DNA of 64,000 nucleotides from Cheilinus undulatus. Lineage: Eukaryota; Chordata; Actinopteri; Labriformes; Labridae. This document shows positions 23,201 to 44,669 of the stretch, piece after piece. A model generated the notes under the pieces. It ran no database searches. It saw nothing but the letters and a program-made list of their open reading frames with translations, and was not told the origin of the DNA. The translations under genes and the position numbers were made by a program. The first letter of the stretch is position 1. Every line of letters begins with the position of its first letter. The stretch covers positions 37,966,151-38,030,150 of the forward strand of contig NC_054877.1 of NCBI RefSeq assembly GCF_018320785.1. The letters run 5' to 3'.

Positions 23201-25169
23201 GAAGTATGCGAGTCACGATGACAAATCCCAAGTCTAAAACACGCTGTCACCACACTGTAATGAAGTATAAGCTGAAGTATTACAGGAAGATATAGCCTAC
23301 AACAACAACTTCAGATATCTCTAAGTCGAAACAAAACCTGAATCAGACTCAAAGTGAAAGAAGACGTGTCAAACTTGTTTTACCTTTGAGGTATCTCTGT
23401 CATTTCGTTCACCAAAGGGTCTCTTGAAATGACGTGTAAGGACATGCTTTTTAAAGCTACATGGACAGAACTAATTTTTGCAGTGCAGCCAAAGAGTAAA
23501 CTTTACAAAAGTGACTCACAAACACGTCATCAATCAGATGAAATATGTGGGAAATCAACATAAGCTACCACCTTTAACTTAATTTTCACCATGTCACACT
23601 TTCCAGCTCCTCCTACATCCTCTTAAAGCCATACTCCTGAAGGAGCATTACACCCTCCTGTCCAAACACGCCCTGAGTCCACCGGCCTGACCAGAGCACT
23701 GATCAGCTCTGCGTCTTGTTCTGTTTCTATTTAGCTGCACTAAACTCTGAAGCACTTTTTCCATGCAGTGTTTTTAGTGCTGTTGCCTGGTGCTGTGGCA
23801 GTGATGTAACGGCAGCATGAGGTGGAGCCAGCTGTTGAATTCTTTTACTGTGTGTAGTTCATGAACAGTCCCAGGGAAAAAAAACACTGCGGGGACATTT
23901 CACATTAATAAAAAAACAAGAACTGACACAGAAATATAGACTACTCTTTGTAAAAGCTCTGACTTAGTTTGTTAAATCTATTGAGGGAGAAATGTGTTTA
24001 AAATCTAAATGAGTCATGCTGTAAAAGTAGGCAAAGCACTTAAATTATCCTGTAAAAATACCACAGCTCTTTATGCACTCTTTGGAGGAACAGTTGGGCT
24101 GTATGTGACTGCACTGTTAGCATGAATAATGTTATGGTTTATTATTAGAAATTTCCCTCCAGTGTGTATGTGGTGATTTCTGGGCCTGTGGTAGTTTAAG
24201 GAAACCACAAAGTTGAGCAGAAACACATGTTTATGTAAACCCTAAAACCCTGAGGATAACTCTGTAAGTTAAGTATAATTACAATTAAGCACAAACATAA
24301 TGTTGAGTAAATATGTGATCATGTAAATTTACAGACGCTTAACCACACGGTGACCATTGAACCATAAATACTGTCTACAAATGTGGGTCTGATGCAGGAG
24401 GAGCATTTCTACGGATGGATAGAAACCTGATAGAAATTCCCTGTAGCTATTAAAGAGAACCTCATTTTCTCTGTTTGTCCCCGTCTTCATCTGGTATTTT
24501 GGGGTACGTGTTTATAAATCTCAAATTTCAAACTGGTGGAGACAATCTGACTGTAAATAATATACAACCATATTTTAGTAGAATTTATTTGTTCAGATTC
24601 TAGGGGTGTAAATCACCAGTTTCATCATGATACCTTAGATTAGGAGCATAACCATGGACATTTGGACGTTTTAAAACATGTGAACTTTAAAGCTGCCAAC
24701 CATTTAAGTCCCAAACTTTTTTTCTTGTGATCAAGCTAAACAACCACCACTTTTTCTGTACCCTGTCATGCTCATGATCAAGTTTTTTGTCCTCTATCTT
24801 CTAATTTTAATATTTCTAATGATTATACTTACACACGTGGACGTGAATAAATATTTCTGCACAATTTCAGTCCTTCATACTTCCCATATTAAAGCGGCAT
24901 ATAGTTTATGCATAATTTTATTCAATTTGATTTAGATTGATATGTTTTTTTTTTTTTGATATAATGTAGATTCTAATGAGTGATGGCATGGTTAAACGTT
25001 TAAATTCCTTTATCAAATTAGCCAAGTTAAAATTTACGAGTCAAACTAATGACCTGTATTTGGTTTAATAAACATGGGCTTGTGGAAAGTAATGTAATTT
25101 AGATTTTTTTTCCCCTAATATTGGGATTGCAATTTGATACATGATTATTCCTTAACTTTCTTTTATTCC

Positions 25170-25500
25170 TAAATCAGGGCTGAACAGTTTTATAAAAATA
25201 TTGAATTCTGATGATTTTGACTGGTATTGCAAATTGGATATGAATTGTCACATTGAAGGGTTTTTGTTATTCTCATATTTAATCAGAAAAAAGTGCAAAA
25301 TGTAAGAGGTTAGAATTTTTTTTAGACTATTCTAAAAAATGGCACTTGAATGATTGCATGATATGTCATGCATAACATCTCTGCTGCAACAAAAAAAAGT
25401 TTAAAACTGTTTTATGACACAAATTTCAGGTCAAAGAAATACTGCACCTTCTGGGATTTGAAAATTGCAGCAGGCCGTATGGCTTTATTAATAAAGCCAG
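25170..25500. repeat. AT-rich dispersed repeat, copy 2
   Basis: It begins 'cagggctgaacagttttata' and contains 'tctctgctgcaac' and 'gggatttgaaaattgcagc', collinear with the repeat at 21,650-22,150. Same family, same orientation, diverged. Confidence 0.45.
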
Positions 25501-27212
25501 CCGGATCAAAGGAAAAAGCTTGTTTAGTTAGTTGGCGCCTGCTAGCTAAGCTAACTTAGTGGTGGTACAGTCTTGCTTAAATCCACCCTACAGTTCTTAA
25601 AGATGACCCATCATGCCCTCTTTCACCTTTATTTGTAGTCTAGGGCTCCTACTGAGTATCTTTGCAGGGTTTACAGCTTAAAAAATCCTTATTCATCTTA
25701 AACTGCTGTCCATGTAAACCCTGAATTTCAGCCTCTGCCTAAAACACTTTGTTTCGATGCTGTCTCAAAAAGAAAAGCCTCCCCCCTTTGTGAGCTCCTA
25801 CATATTTATGGAGCTGTGTCTTAAGATCGTCCCCGTGGCGATTATTATAAAGATGAAATCTTGTATTACTTTAGGTCGTATCGATCTATCTTGTCCCGTA
25901 GCAAAAAAGAAACTCCATTTATCTGCTGCCACTCTTGGAAGTGAATTATGCCTCTCAGAGTAAATAAGGCTGTGTTCTGTTTGATAAGCAGCTTTCAACA
26001 CAGCATTACAGCTGCCAGTCAAACCCATTTAGAAAGAGAAGAGGAAACTGTTTTTAAGAACAGATGGATCTCCCTGCGAGTTTAATCAAATGAGGAAGGG
26101 GAATGCCTGACCTGGGATTCTCTGGATGCAAACGTGGACTGCTCTGCAGAGATACTATAATTTAGGGAATGAATGCCCCTTTGTCAGGGCACTAAGCTCA
26201 CAAGATCCCCTTTCAGCACCATTCAGACTTTTTTATTTTGAATGCTCATACTGCAGCGAGGATGATAAAACAATAAATTGTGCAGCCCTTGAAAGAAATC
26301 CTTAAATTCAAATATTGAAGGTTTTTGACCAGGATAAGAACCAGACAAGACATTTGAAGTCTTAAAAGTAGAAGTTAAAGCTCACTGATGGATATAGCAA
26401 CATGCATATTTATTTTTTTAGCAGCATCAGTGGTTCTTGATAATGTCAGAAAAATCTCTGGTACTGCATTTAATTTTACTTTAAACCTTTGACTTGTCTT
26501 TTCTTTTGAATGTGTTAGGTTTGGCTAATAGGATATTATTTAAACATTTATCCATCATTGTCTTAATAAGTTGCTATATGGCTGAAGAATCAGAAAAAGC
26601 TTTCCCATTTGAAACACGTCCCTGCATCAACCAGATATAAGTCAGAGCAACAAAAATGATCTGAATGACAGAAACAAGAGAGCAATCGGGGATGAGTCAG
26701 TTGGGCGATTAATGTATGTGCTTCCTACTTCAAGCTCTTTCACAGATTACTTCATGAATATTTGATTTAAAAATGACTGCATCAACATTAAAGGCCCCTA
26801 ATATACACTGATATGATCTGTAATGGGTTAATGATGATGGGCAATCAGGCTCCAGCTGTTTTCATCTATTCTTTCCCCCCCCCTTAATTTTCAGCTTTCA
26901 GTCATGTCAGATAAAATGTTAAAAGTTTAATAATTACTGCAGCGCTACTAAAGATGTATCAGTATAATAGTGGTATTGACTACAATCATTTCTATTAGGA
27001 AGATGTACAAATAAGAGGGAAAACTACCATTTGAAAGTCACTGGCAAATATTTGTAGAAACTTTAAGGATTATAAGAGCAAGATGTCTGATCTGTCTTGT
27101 GAGTTTGTTAGCTTAACAGATTTAACATTATTTCCCACTATTTTTAATGTAATAAACACTATTTCAGTTGACTTTACTGTGTATTACAAATTATGAATAT
27201 TATTATTAACTG

Positions 27213-28110
27213 TAGGCAAGGCCGCCCATAAGGTGGGATAAAAGGGAAAGCTTTCTGAGGCCCCACCAAACTGAGGGCCAGTGAAGGTCAGCAAAAACAT
27301 GGTCTATTGTAAAGTGAACTTGTGAGAGCCATAATTTATTTCCCACCTGAATAATAACACTCTTATCAAAGCAACAAAAAAGACCATCTATTATCTATGC
27401 TCTGGTACAATCTAGGCTTTCAAAAATGTAAACCCCTTTTCATAAAACAGAATTACCTTTTTATTGGTTATGTCAACAATGTGTATGGGCACACTGAACT
27501 AAATGACTAGGAAAGTAATGAGCACAAATGTAAGAACAATTAAGTTTAAGAAAAGAAACAAAAAGGGGTGAAAAGTTGCATAAGTGTGTTAAAGGGGCAA
27601 AAAAGTTGTTAAAAATGAGAAAAAAAGTGGCAAGAATTGGAAAGAAGTGGCAAGAATGGATAGAAATCTGTAAAAATAGGTAAAAAGTGGAAAATCGAAG
27701 CTGCATAAATGGGTTAAAAGCTGCAAAAACAGTTTAAAGGGGGGAAAAGGTTGAAAAAGAACACAAGTGGGATTAAAAGTGGCAGAATAGTTGCAAAAAT
27801 GGGCAAGCAGTGCTTAGAAATTGGTACAAAGATGCAAAAATTGATTAAAAGTGGAAAAAAGTTGATGTGGCACAAATTGAATAAATTTGCAAAAGAAGTG
27901 GCAGAAATGAAAGGAAAGTGTCAAAAAGGCTAAAAATGTAAAATGGAAGAGACAATGGGTAAAAAGCTCCAAATAGGTTTAGAAGTGTGGATAAAAGTGG
28001 CAACAATTGGCAAAAAGCAGCAGAAATGGGTTTAAAGTGGTAACACAATAGGCACTAATGGTTTGAAAGTGGTGAAACAGGTTAAAAGTAGCATGAAAGA
28101 GAATTTAATC
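27213..28110 (+). mobile_element. Non-autonomous element filled with a degenerate minisatellite, copy 1
   Basis: The opening ('aggcaaggccgcccataagg', then 'tttctgaggccccaccaaac') has a reverse-complement match near 55,692. From about 27,540 to 28,100 it consists of imperfect tandem units of roughly 16-20 bases resembling 'gggttaaaagtggcaaaaat'. The same unit in reverse complement ('ccacttttaaccc') fills 54,830-55,430. Small reading frames here are by-products of the low-complexity repeat. Right end approximate. Confidence 0.55.
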
Positions 28111-28139
28111 AGAACCCATTAACAGCTTGACACACTTTT

Positions 28140-29185
28140 AAGCTCCACAGTAAGGCATCTGTTGACCAGGACGCTAACACCAACGCTGCTGAGTGCCTCA
28201 GGAGTCAGTCCTGGGGCCACACCTTTTCATTCTTTATAGAAATGATATCCATCAATAAGTGTCTAATGCTAATTTTCACTTTTATGTTGATGACACTAAT
28301 CTATTGCTCAGCCCCTATTCCAAACTAAGCACTTTCTCAGTTACAACTTGCTTTTAATACTGTTTGACAATGATCTGAAACTCGTTTTAAATGCGGATAA
28401 AACTAAAGTCATGCTCTTGTCAAATGCTAAATCTAAACCACTGAGCCTGTGATCACCTCTTCTCAAGGTTCACAGATCAGGTTTGTCTGATTTTATAGAT
28501 ATTTTGGCATTCAGCAGCTGGTTAAAACTGAAACTGGGTTTTTATTTGAGAATCAAATCCTGCCTTTCGTTTGAGCCTAAGATGACTGGTTGCTGCCACT
28601 TTTATGCCAGTGTTGGATTATGGTGATGTTTTGTACATGCATGTTTTGTCTCAGAGTTTGCTCTAGACACCGTGTATCGTGGAGATTTGATGTTCATCAC
28701 TAACTTTAAATCCAGCCATCATCATTGTTTTTGGATGAACGTGCAGGATGGTCTGCTTTGTCTTCACGCAGACGTAAACACTGGTATTCTTATCTACAAA
28801 GCTATTCTTGGTCTTCTACCTTCCTACCTTCTGACTTACATCAGTCTGAAGAACTGCTGCTCCCTTTTCCTGGAATGATGTACAGAAAGACCTCAAATTT
28901 AGTGAGCTGGTCTTATTGGAAACCTTTAAGAGGAAGTTGGTTGACTCAGGCAGTAAGATCTGTCTGCAGATGTTTTGAATGATGTGTTTTGATTGTAGTG
29001 GATTTTAACAAATACTTGCTGTTTTTCTTCTTAATGTACTGGTGTTTGACGTTTTATCTGTATGACTACTCGTTGTTTGTGTGTAACTTTGACTGTGCTG
29101 CTGCCTACCTTGGCCAGGACACTTTTTAAAAAGATTTTTGATCTCAATAAGGTTTTGCTGGTTAAATAAAAGTTAAATAAAAAAG
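28140..29185 (+). mobile_element. 3' part of a non-LTR retrotransposon (Rex/Babar-like LINE)
   Basis: At 28,196 the plus strand encodes PQESVLGPHLFILYRNDI, the conserved reverse-transcriptase segment. In the same frame near 28,290 it encodes FYVDDTNLLLSP with the catalytic YxDD-type box (VDD). An in-frame stop lies between the two. The end ('cttggccaggacac', 'gttttgctggttaaataaaa') is the usual 3' tail of fish Rex-type LINEs. The 5' half is absent, as in typical truncated insertions. Orientation is the same as tmbim1. Confidence 0.8.
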
Positions 29186-29576
29186 AAAAACTACTTGACT
29201 TGACAATAGTAAATCAAGTCATTTTCCCTTCACTTTCTCACCGAAAATCAAGCAATATTGACCGCATCATCGACCTGAAACTAACTTATTTGTTTGGCCA
29301 ATAATTGGAGCTGATATATGCCGATGTTTCTAACCAAAATAAGGGTTGTAAATATCGGATATCAGGGAGTATCAATAACCCTAAACATTACACTTGACTT
29401 TTACATTTTGCTGTTTTGACTTTTTAAGATTTCTTTAGATCTTTGCTGGGACGGGTTAGCGTGTTGTTGTTGAGTTCTTAAAGCTTTAAAACAAAATCCA
29501 ACAACTTTTGTTTATCGTGTCTTGTTTTATACTTTTCTGATCAGGGCTTTCTCTGTCCTCCTCTCCCACAGGTGAC

Positions 29577-38272
<8,696 letters not shown>

Positions 38273-40115
38273 AGCCACCAAAGTGACCGCAATGACCTGA
38301 GGTCGATGGGCACAGAATCGTTCCCTGTTTTTAAAAGCTTCGCTTTGTTTGGGGTCAGAATCAGAATACATTTATAAGCACTCCAGGTTAATATCTAAGG
38401 GCTGAAGGATATTCTGTCAGAGTGTAGGTCAATCCTATGCACAAACCAATGCACTTTTTCTGAAGTCAATATTTGTCTATATCTGCATTTGCAGCTTACC
38501 AGTGGTTATTAAGGAATATTACTAATGCTATAATATACATAATGCTAATATCTATCATCACTGGAACGTAGCATTTATTCACTCTGAAAGTGTCTGAACA
38601 TTTTCTTCTGCATGTAAACATACTGAAACATAAACCAGGTCCTGTATTCATGTTGAACATGTGAGCAGTTCTGTTCACTCTGGTGCAAAATTTACCAGTA
38701 GGGTCGGGTGGGCTCTAAAACTATGAGTGGTTTACATTACCAGGGCTAATCGAGATATCCATACTGGTGGATTTTTTTAATTCTATTTTTTACAAGCTGC
38801 TTGTGTTCTGTCACTTCAGAGCGTGGAAATGTTTGATTTATTAGAGCAAGAATCTTTAATATTTGTCTCTATATATGAGGCATTTCCTTTAAATTTTAAT
38901 TGGTGGTTTCTTAAAGAAATACAGTGCTGTGCAAAAGCCTCAGGCCATTATTTGTAGTTGTTGTTTTATCTGTTTTATTTTAGGTCATTCTGCTGTCTGA
39001 ATGGTTTTATTAATGGGCATGACAACAAAAATTGAATGGAGATTGTGTGGACAAAGAAAGAAAGAAAAGAAAGATGGCTTCAAGATTACAGAATAAAACT
39101 AAAAGAGTCAATCTAAAACAGTTCAGGATGTGGTAAATGCAAAGGGAAGCCACACTTGAGTACTGAATTTTCTGCTAAAGATTGTCCTTTTTAATTTTGT
39201 TAAATATTTCCTATACTGATAATTGTATCTTATATGCAGATTATTGTATTGTATTGTAGAGCAATTGCTTAATATAAATACACAAAACAAAGCAAATAGT
39301 GCCTAGAGACCTGCACAATACTGTAGTTGTACACTACAATTTTTTCACAGTATATCGGTCAAACATAGCAAGAAAAAGCGTGATTCTCTGTATGTTATAC
39401 TAGTTGGTTATAAATATATCAACTCCAATATTATGCATGTTTTCAAGAAAAACTTGGTTAGTTTTGGAAAATAGTTCTATATTCAAAACCCAACGTTGTG
39501 TAATGAAGAGTGTTAATGTGGCTAAACCCTGATGGTATTTATGATTGTCTGTATACCCAAACAAAATGTGTATTATTCTTTAGTTACTGCTCTGCCCACC
39601 CCTGATATACCGCTCAGCCTCAGATCTGTCAGGTGTTCATCTAAAGCCTTTACTTATAGTCTTAATTAGAAGTGTTGCTATGGTAACCATATACATCCTC
39701 AATCACTTCGGTGCCTTCTTAATGTTCCTGGGAATTTTTTACTTTATTACAGGTGCAGTACTTCTTTAGCTTTTATATTATTGTTACAAACCGTTTTCAT
39801 GTGTTTCAGTCACATTTAGGTCAAAACTGTCAGCAGGATGAAGTTTTTTTCCAAACAGGATATCACGGTAAACTCTGGGATCAAATTAATGGAACATTCC
39901 TGAATGTCAGAGTTTTTTAAGCTGAAGTGGAGCTGCCCGACAGCTTCACACAACCGTTCCTCAATACATGTTCATATTTAAGTTACAAAAACGTCAAACA
40001 ACAAAGGCAAACACTTTGAATGTGCAGTGACGATGATCAGTGTGTAAATACACATATCAATGATGAGGACGATCTGTTTGCCTTTTATATCAAATAAAGA
40101 TTTGTATTTGTGAGT
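38273..40115 (+). other. Probable tmbim1 3' untranslated region
   Basis: No coding sequence follows the tmbim1 stop. The first well-placed AATAAA is at about 40,093-40,098 ('atcaaataaagatttg'), which would give a 1.8-kb 3' UTR. It contains a Tc1-type MITE at 38,920-39,325. Reverse-strand poly(A) hexamers for the convergent pnkd gene lie at 40,139-40,144 and 40,176-40,181, so the two transcripts end within tens of bases of each other. Confidence 0.5.
38920..39325. mobile_element. Tc1/mariner-type MITE in the tmbim1 3' UTR
   Basis: The ends 'tacagtgctgtgcaaaagcc' and 'gacctgcacaatactgta' are imperfect inverted repeats bounded by TA. The roughly 400-base interior has no reading frame. The terminus is the 'cagtgctgtgcaaaagtctt' family of fish Tc1/mariner MITEs. 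Confidence 0.65.
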
Positions 40116-40138
40116 TTACATAAGGCTCAGAACAGTGC

Positions 40139-41598
40139 TTTATTTTTTACATATTCACACAATCATAAATAAACATTTATTTTCTCCATTAAATTCAACC
40201 AAAATACAAAGTAGCGCTCCATCTCAAAGAGCAGTTCTTTAAATCTTTTTACTTAAACCTATTTTAAACTGTTTTTAAGTGGAATTTACTTGTCTTAAAG
40301 GCTTTTTGTTGCAGTAGTCTGCAGCTGCAGTCTGCACAGCTGTGACGGCTGCAAAGTAATCCTCAAGTCAAAATGAGACAGATTTTATTCTAAGTGTCTA
40401 ACATCTGTTTTTGAGAGAAATGCGCTCCTGAATTAAAGTCTCCAAAGTTACCACACTCCAGAAACAAACAGTCGTTTTCCTCTCACAGAGTACCAAGGTT
40501 TCTTATCCCTGGCACCCTGAATTGTTCACTGTATTTTGATCTTAAATTTTATTATTTGATCAAGCCACACTATTTCAAATGAAAAAGAGAAATCTGATCT
40601 AAGAAGCAACAATCCAACAACTCCTGTGTTAAGAAACCCTCTAGTTCTCTGAAGTCTGCTGACTTTAAACAGCATTTTACTTCTGTTTCTCCTTAAACAA
40701 CTTTAATACCGTTGGTTTTCTCTGGAGGAATCACTTCTGTCATATGTTAAAACAGTTACAACCTAAGCCTGACAGTAGCAGAAATGGGCACTCTTTTGTT
40801 GACGTGGTTGGATCACAAGCATTCCTCACCAGAGTTTTCACAAAACCAGATTTTTAAACTTTGACAAGACTCTAGTAGAAGGAAGACCACACCAATGCTT
40901 GTTTTGATACCACAGCAACAAAAACACAAGTCCTAGGCAACTCAATTTTGAAAAATTCTAGCTTTTATTCACAGGCAAACTCTTGCAGAATGTCCAAATT
41001 TCCCAAATATGTTGGCAATGTTTCAGTGTAGAAATGCTGCCAAAGTTATTGTGCAGCTTAGACATTTCTCTGTCTTTTGCTAGGACTCATTTGGTTAAAA
41101 CTAAGGCTGAAAATAACAAATTTTTACAAAGCTTTGATAACTTTCAATTCTGTTGAACATTAAAATCGCAGATATAGCATTTTTTTTTATAGCATATGGT
41201 TTTGAGAAGTATCAAAACATACTGAAGTGTCCAAATTTTGACAACCTTTCCCTGCAGGATTTACTTTGAATGCCATTACAGCTGTCTCATCTGATTGCTG
41301 CACTGAGCTACTTAACCATATTGGACAAGCTTACACATATTAGTCATTTACTTAACTTTAATTCATGTTAAAATGGGTCAGTGGTTCAAATTTACAAGAC
41401 ATTTCCATACTTGTGATCCAATGTCCCCATTAAAGGCTCAGTCATATACTCCACTGATTTCCAGCATCAGCCCTATCACAACCTCCCAGAGAGTTTCTTT
41501 TGTGTTTCAGTCTGTGTGGCTGCAGTGAAGGAGTCAGCTTCTCTTTAGAGATCTTCAGGATTTGGTGCAAATCACAGCAGCCATGCGTGCGGTCCAGT
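40139..41598 (-). other. Probable pnkd 3' untranslated region
   Basis: The interval lies between the pnkd stop and the reverse-complement AATAAA hexamers at 40,176-40,181 and 40,139-40,144. No coding exon on the minus strand was found; in particular there is no metallo-beta-lactamase THxHxDH motif. Confidence 0.45.
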
Positions 41599-43353
41599 TT
41601 ATCGGTCTAGTTTGACCTCCTCTCCTTGATGGCGGTAGCGGCTCCCTTCATATTCTCCCTCGTTTGAATTCCTCATCCTCTGTCGAATTTTTAGCTGCTT
41701 CAGGCGGTTCTTGTCCACTTGTCTCTTTGCCAGAAGAAAGCCGATGATTCCCGAGGGGAGGCCGATCATCCTGGAGGGGAGAGGTCAAAAGCTATTTTGA
41801 TCTGATGGGAACAGATTCAGAATTCATTACTGAGGCTGTGTGCAGAAACCTTTAACATACTGCAGAATCAGAGGGGGGTAAATTGGAACCCAGCAGATGT
41901 TTTTTTTATCTACATTGTTCAATGACATTATCCAGTCTTTCCCCTCATGGAATCCGGTTATTTATCTAAGTGTCCTTGGGTCCCATAAATCCAAGCTATA
42001 GTTATTATCATTACTAATTAATACAAGTAATTTTAATGTTTCTAGTCCTATGAATTAAAGCTACAGAGTGTAATATTCAGCCTAGTGGAAGAAACTTGGT
42101 AAAAATGAAATCTATTTTTAAGTAGACCTATCTAAATTTGTGTTTAATCACCTGAGTGTATGAAATGGTTTTACTCCTTTTTTATTCATCATATGTGGGA
42201 CGGGAACCTCTACAGACTGCCATCTTGGATTTTTATATCTTGCATGTTCCTACAGTATCACAGAGGGGACCAAATAACAGACATTTTTAAATTCCACTGG
42301 TTTTTCCTCTGGTGACTAGAGTAACAAGTTATCACAATCTAGAATCTGACCATTACCAATGCTCCCAATTTCAAACACTGTACTTTTGATGGCATTTTAC
42401 ATTTCTTAAACCATCCTGTGTTCCTTTGTAAAGGTATGTGTCTCAAAAGGACATATAAGATGTGGTTTACTGATGTTACCCCTCTTCTTGTGTATGAGCG
42501 GACAGAGGAGGCTCACCAGGCGTAGCCAATCTTCATCATTGGGTTTTTCGCTTTGGTCCTAGGGATATAGTCTGGACCCTCAGGTTCCTCCTCTTCTTCC
42601 TCAGCTGCTTTTTTATCACCTGACTGTGAGCTGGCTTTAATGTGAGGCTGGGACTCCATCCTGGAGCTGCACAGAGAGGGCGCAGAGGAGACATGAAGCA
42701 GCCGACTGCGAGCAGCCTGCAGCCGGAAAGACTGACACACTGTCAGGGTTTGGATCCTCTGAGACAGGAGCAAACGGCCTGGAAATAAGTGCAGACCTGG
42801 GAAAGGAAACGGTCCATGATTAAATCCAGGTAATGGGATGTACAAATCTAATGTTGTTACTGGGGTTGTCGCGATTAACATGTTAAACTTCGATACAGCG
42901 TCATCGTATTTACGTTGATGTGATGTCCTAGGGACTAGAACTATGCACTTTATTGTTTTAAATAATAAAACTTGTGTATACGGTCTAAATTCACAATATC
43001 CAAATCTCTTAAAACAAGTATTGTCAGTGTACTTGAACAACTCTACTTTCAGTTTTTTATAGCTTCAGTTCTGCTCATGGACAACTGTCTGGTCAAATAC
43101 ATTAGAAATCTCGGTACTTTTGATACGCTTATTTGAAAATCTAGCCACTGATGATAGACAACTAGAAGCTCTATGTCGTAAGATAATGATAATTCACCTG
43201 TATCGTGGATAGTTCTAGCAAAATATCACTACAACGCCTCAGAAGCGTAATTCAAAGCAACTGACATAAGAAATGAAGTACCATAAGGTGGTAAACTATT
43301 TGTATTTTACCTGTCAGTGCTGTCCTAATCGTTGTCACGTAGGGCGCCGCCAT
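41599..43353 (-). CDS. pnkd: PNKD short isoform (MR-1S)-type mitochondrial protein
   Basis: Three exons on the minus strand: 43353-43311, 42796-42517, 41770-41599. They have GT-AG junctions and give 164 aa (human MR-1S 142). The N-terminus is Arg-rich and acid-free (MAAPYVTTIRTALTG, then SQRIQTL and SFRLQAARSRLL), a good mitochondrial presequence. The middle is acidic, then PDYIPRTKAKNPMMKIGYAW precedes one hydrophobic segment (MIGLPSGIIGFLLA). The tail KRQVDKNRLKQLK and EYEGSRYR matches human MR-1S (KREVDKDRVKQMK). The human short form is an inner-membrane protein that helps cytochrome c oxidase assembly. The MAA start was chosen because it restores the human exon-1 pattern and splices in frame; the ATG inside exon 2 would lose the presequence. 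The hydrolase half of long PNKD is not encoded here. Confidence 0.9.
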
Positions 43354-43374
43354 GTTTGTTGGGTAATCATACTC

Positions 43375-43386
43375 GGGCATGCGCAG
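43375..43386. promoter_or_regulatory. NRF1-like site upstream of pnkd
   Basis: GGGCATGCGCAG lies about 25 bases upstream of the pnkd start codon and is close to the NRF1 palindrome (GCGCATGCGC). NRF1 drives many nuclear genes for mitochondrial proteins, which fits the product. Seen as a motif only. Confidence 0.45.
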
Positions 43387-44353
43387 TTACATTCTAAAGA
43401 TATCTGACCGTTGCCACCTACTGGACAATTTCGATGAAGCGCTTTCTTTACTTCATAAGACCCGGAGAAGGAGGAGACCCGAGTTTTCATTTGTGATGCA
43501 TTTTTGGTATCTTCCATTTATTTGGGATTTGAAGGTCCTCATAATTACATCTAAACATTGTACCTAACCAGTAAGCATTCTTAAAAAAGATATCCTCGTA
43601 TAACACATTAAAGATACCATTGTGTAACGCAATATGGGCTAACCTACCTAATTGGTGCAAAACAAAGTTGGAACTATCCTGAGAGAAAAGGTCTTTTTTC
43701 AGTGAGATTAATTAGGAATGCACTTTGATAAAAACTTTAGGCACACATTTATACTTTCACAGATTTTGTCTGAATGTACATGCAGAATATATTTTCAAAA
43801 TTATTTAGTTAATGCCTTTTATTAAACATTTTAAGTGTTATTTCTTTGGGTATATATCTAATTTTAATTATATTTTTTGTAAAAAAAAAAAAAAAAAAAG
43901 AAAGAAACAATTATTTTTGAACTAATGTCAAATTTAAGGATGCATTAGTTTTAATGCACATTTAATCAAATATCAAAACATCATAAACAGTGGCTCAATA
44001 TTTAATATATTTTGAGAAATATTGCCATGTTATGGTAGTGACAATGCTGATGCCGTTATGACAGCAGTGTTGTTGACAAAAAATATATATGAAATAAATG
44101 TCCTTTTTATTTCTTTGTAAAATAAATCCAAGTTATTTCTGAACAATGCAGTAGAAAAAAAATTGTTGAAACTGACTTTTTTACTCATGAAATGAAATTT
44201 AGAGGTTTTGGTTCATGACACCCACCTCACAAACCAAGTACCCTTTAAATGGGTCTTAATATAATTGTTTAAGATTATCTGAAATATATTTTGTGTTTAA
44301 TGACAATACCTAAATATTGCTTAATATGCAAGACTGATGCAATTCTACAATTT

Positions 44354-44385
<32 letters not shown>

Positions 44386-44650
44386 GTTCTTAGGCCACAG
44401 ATTGCACACTTTTGGTAAATCTGCCAATGTACATCATTATTCAAATATTTAAACAAGGCTGTACTACAAAATGAAAGGCAAATAGTACATCATATCTCCT
44501 TAATAGTCTTTATGTCTACAGGAACATGTTTTTGAACATGGCTGTATAAAATAAAATGGCAAATAACCCAACATGAATTATCTAAAAATGTTATGTCTTC
44601 ACATGAGGATTCTTTGACGAAGGAGGTTAAATGGTACTGAAAATACAATT
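43387..44650. other. Intergenic DNA between pnkd and the mcm6 3' end
   Basis: AT-rich, with poly-A (near 43,880-43,898) and a (TTTTG)n run at about 44,356-44,382. No coding sequence recognised. Confidence 0.5.
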
Positions 44651-44669
44651 TCAGGTACAATTTTAACAT

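Larger units (their letters stand above)
16669..29571. other. Long repeat-rich stretch between casp10 and the tmbim1 coding region
   Basis: No recognisable coding exon was found in 12.9 kb on either strand. It contains a diverged TTAA MITE (17,282), a hAT-like fragment (17,517), a poly-T run near 18,237-18,260, a Tc1-like remnant (22,430), two copies of an AT-rich 'gggctgggcaat'-type repeat, a minisatellite-bearing element (27,213) and a LINE tail (28,140). It may be the first intron of tmbim1 or true intergenic DNA. Confidence 0.5.

Noticed and set aside
42513-43040. A longer unspliced start for pnkd (175-codon frame)
   Set aside because: Its first part reads through intron sequence. A clean acceptor at 42,797 and the MAA exon at 43,353 reproduce the human exon pattern in phase.
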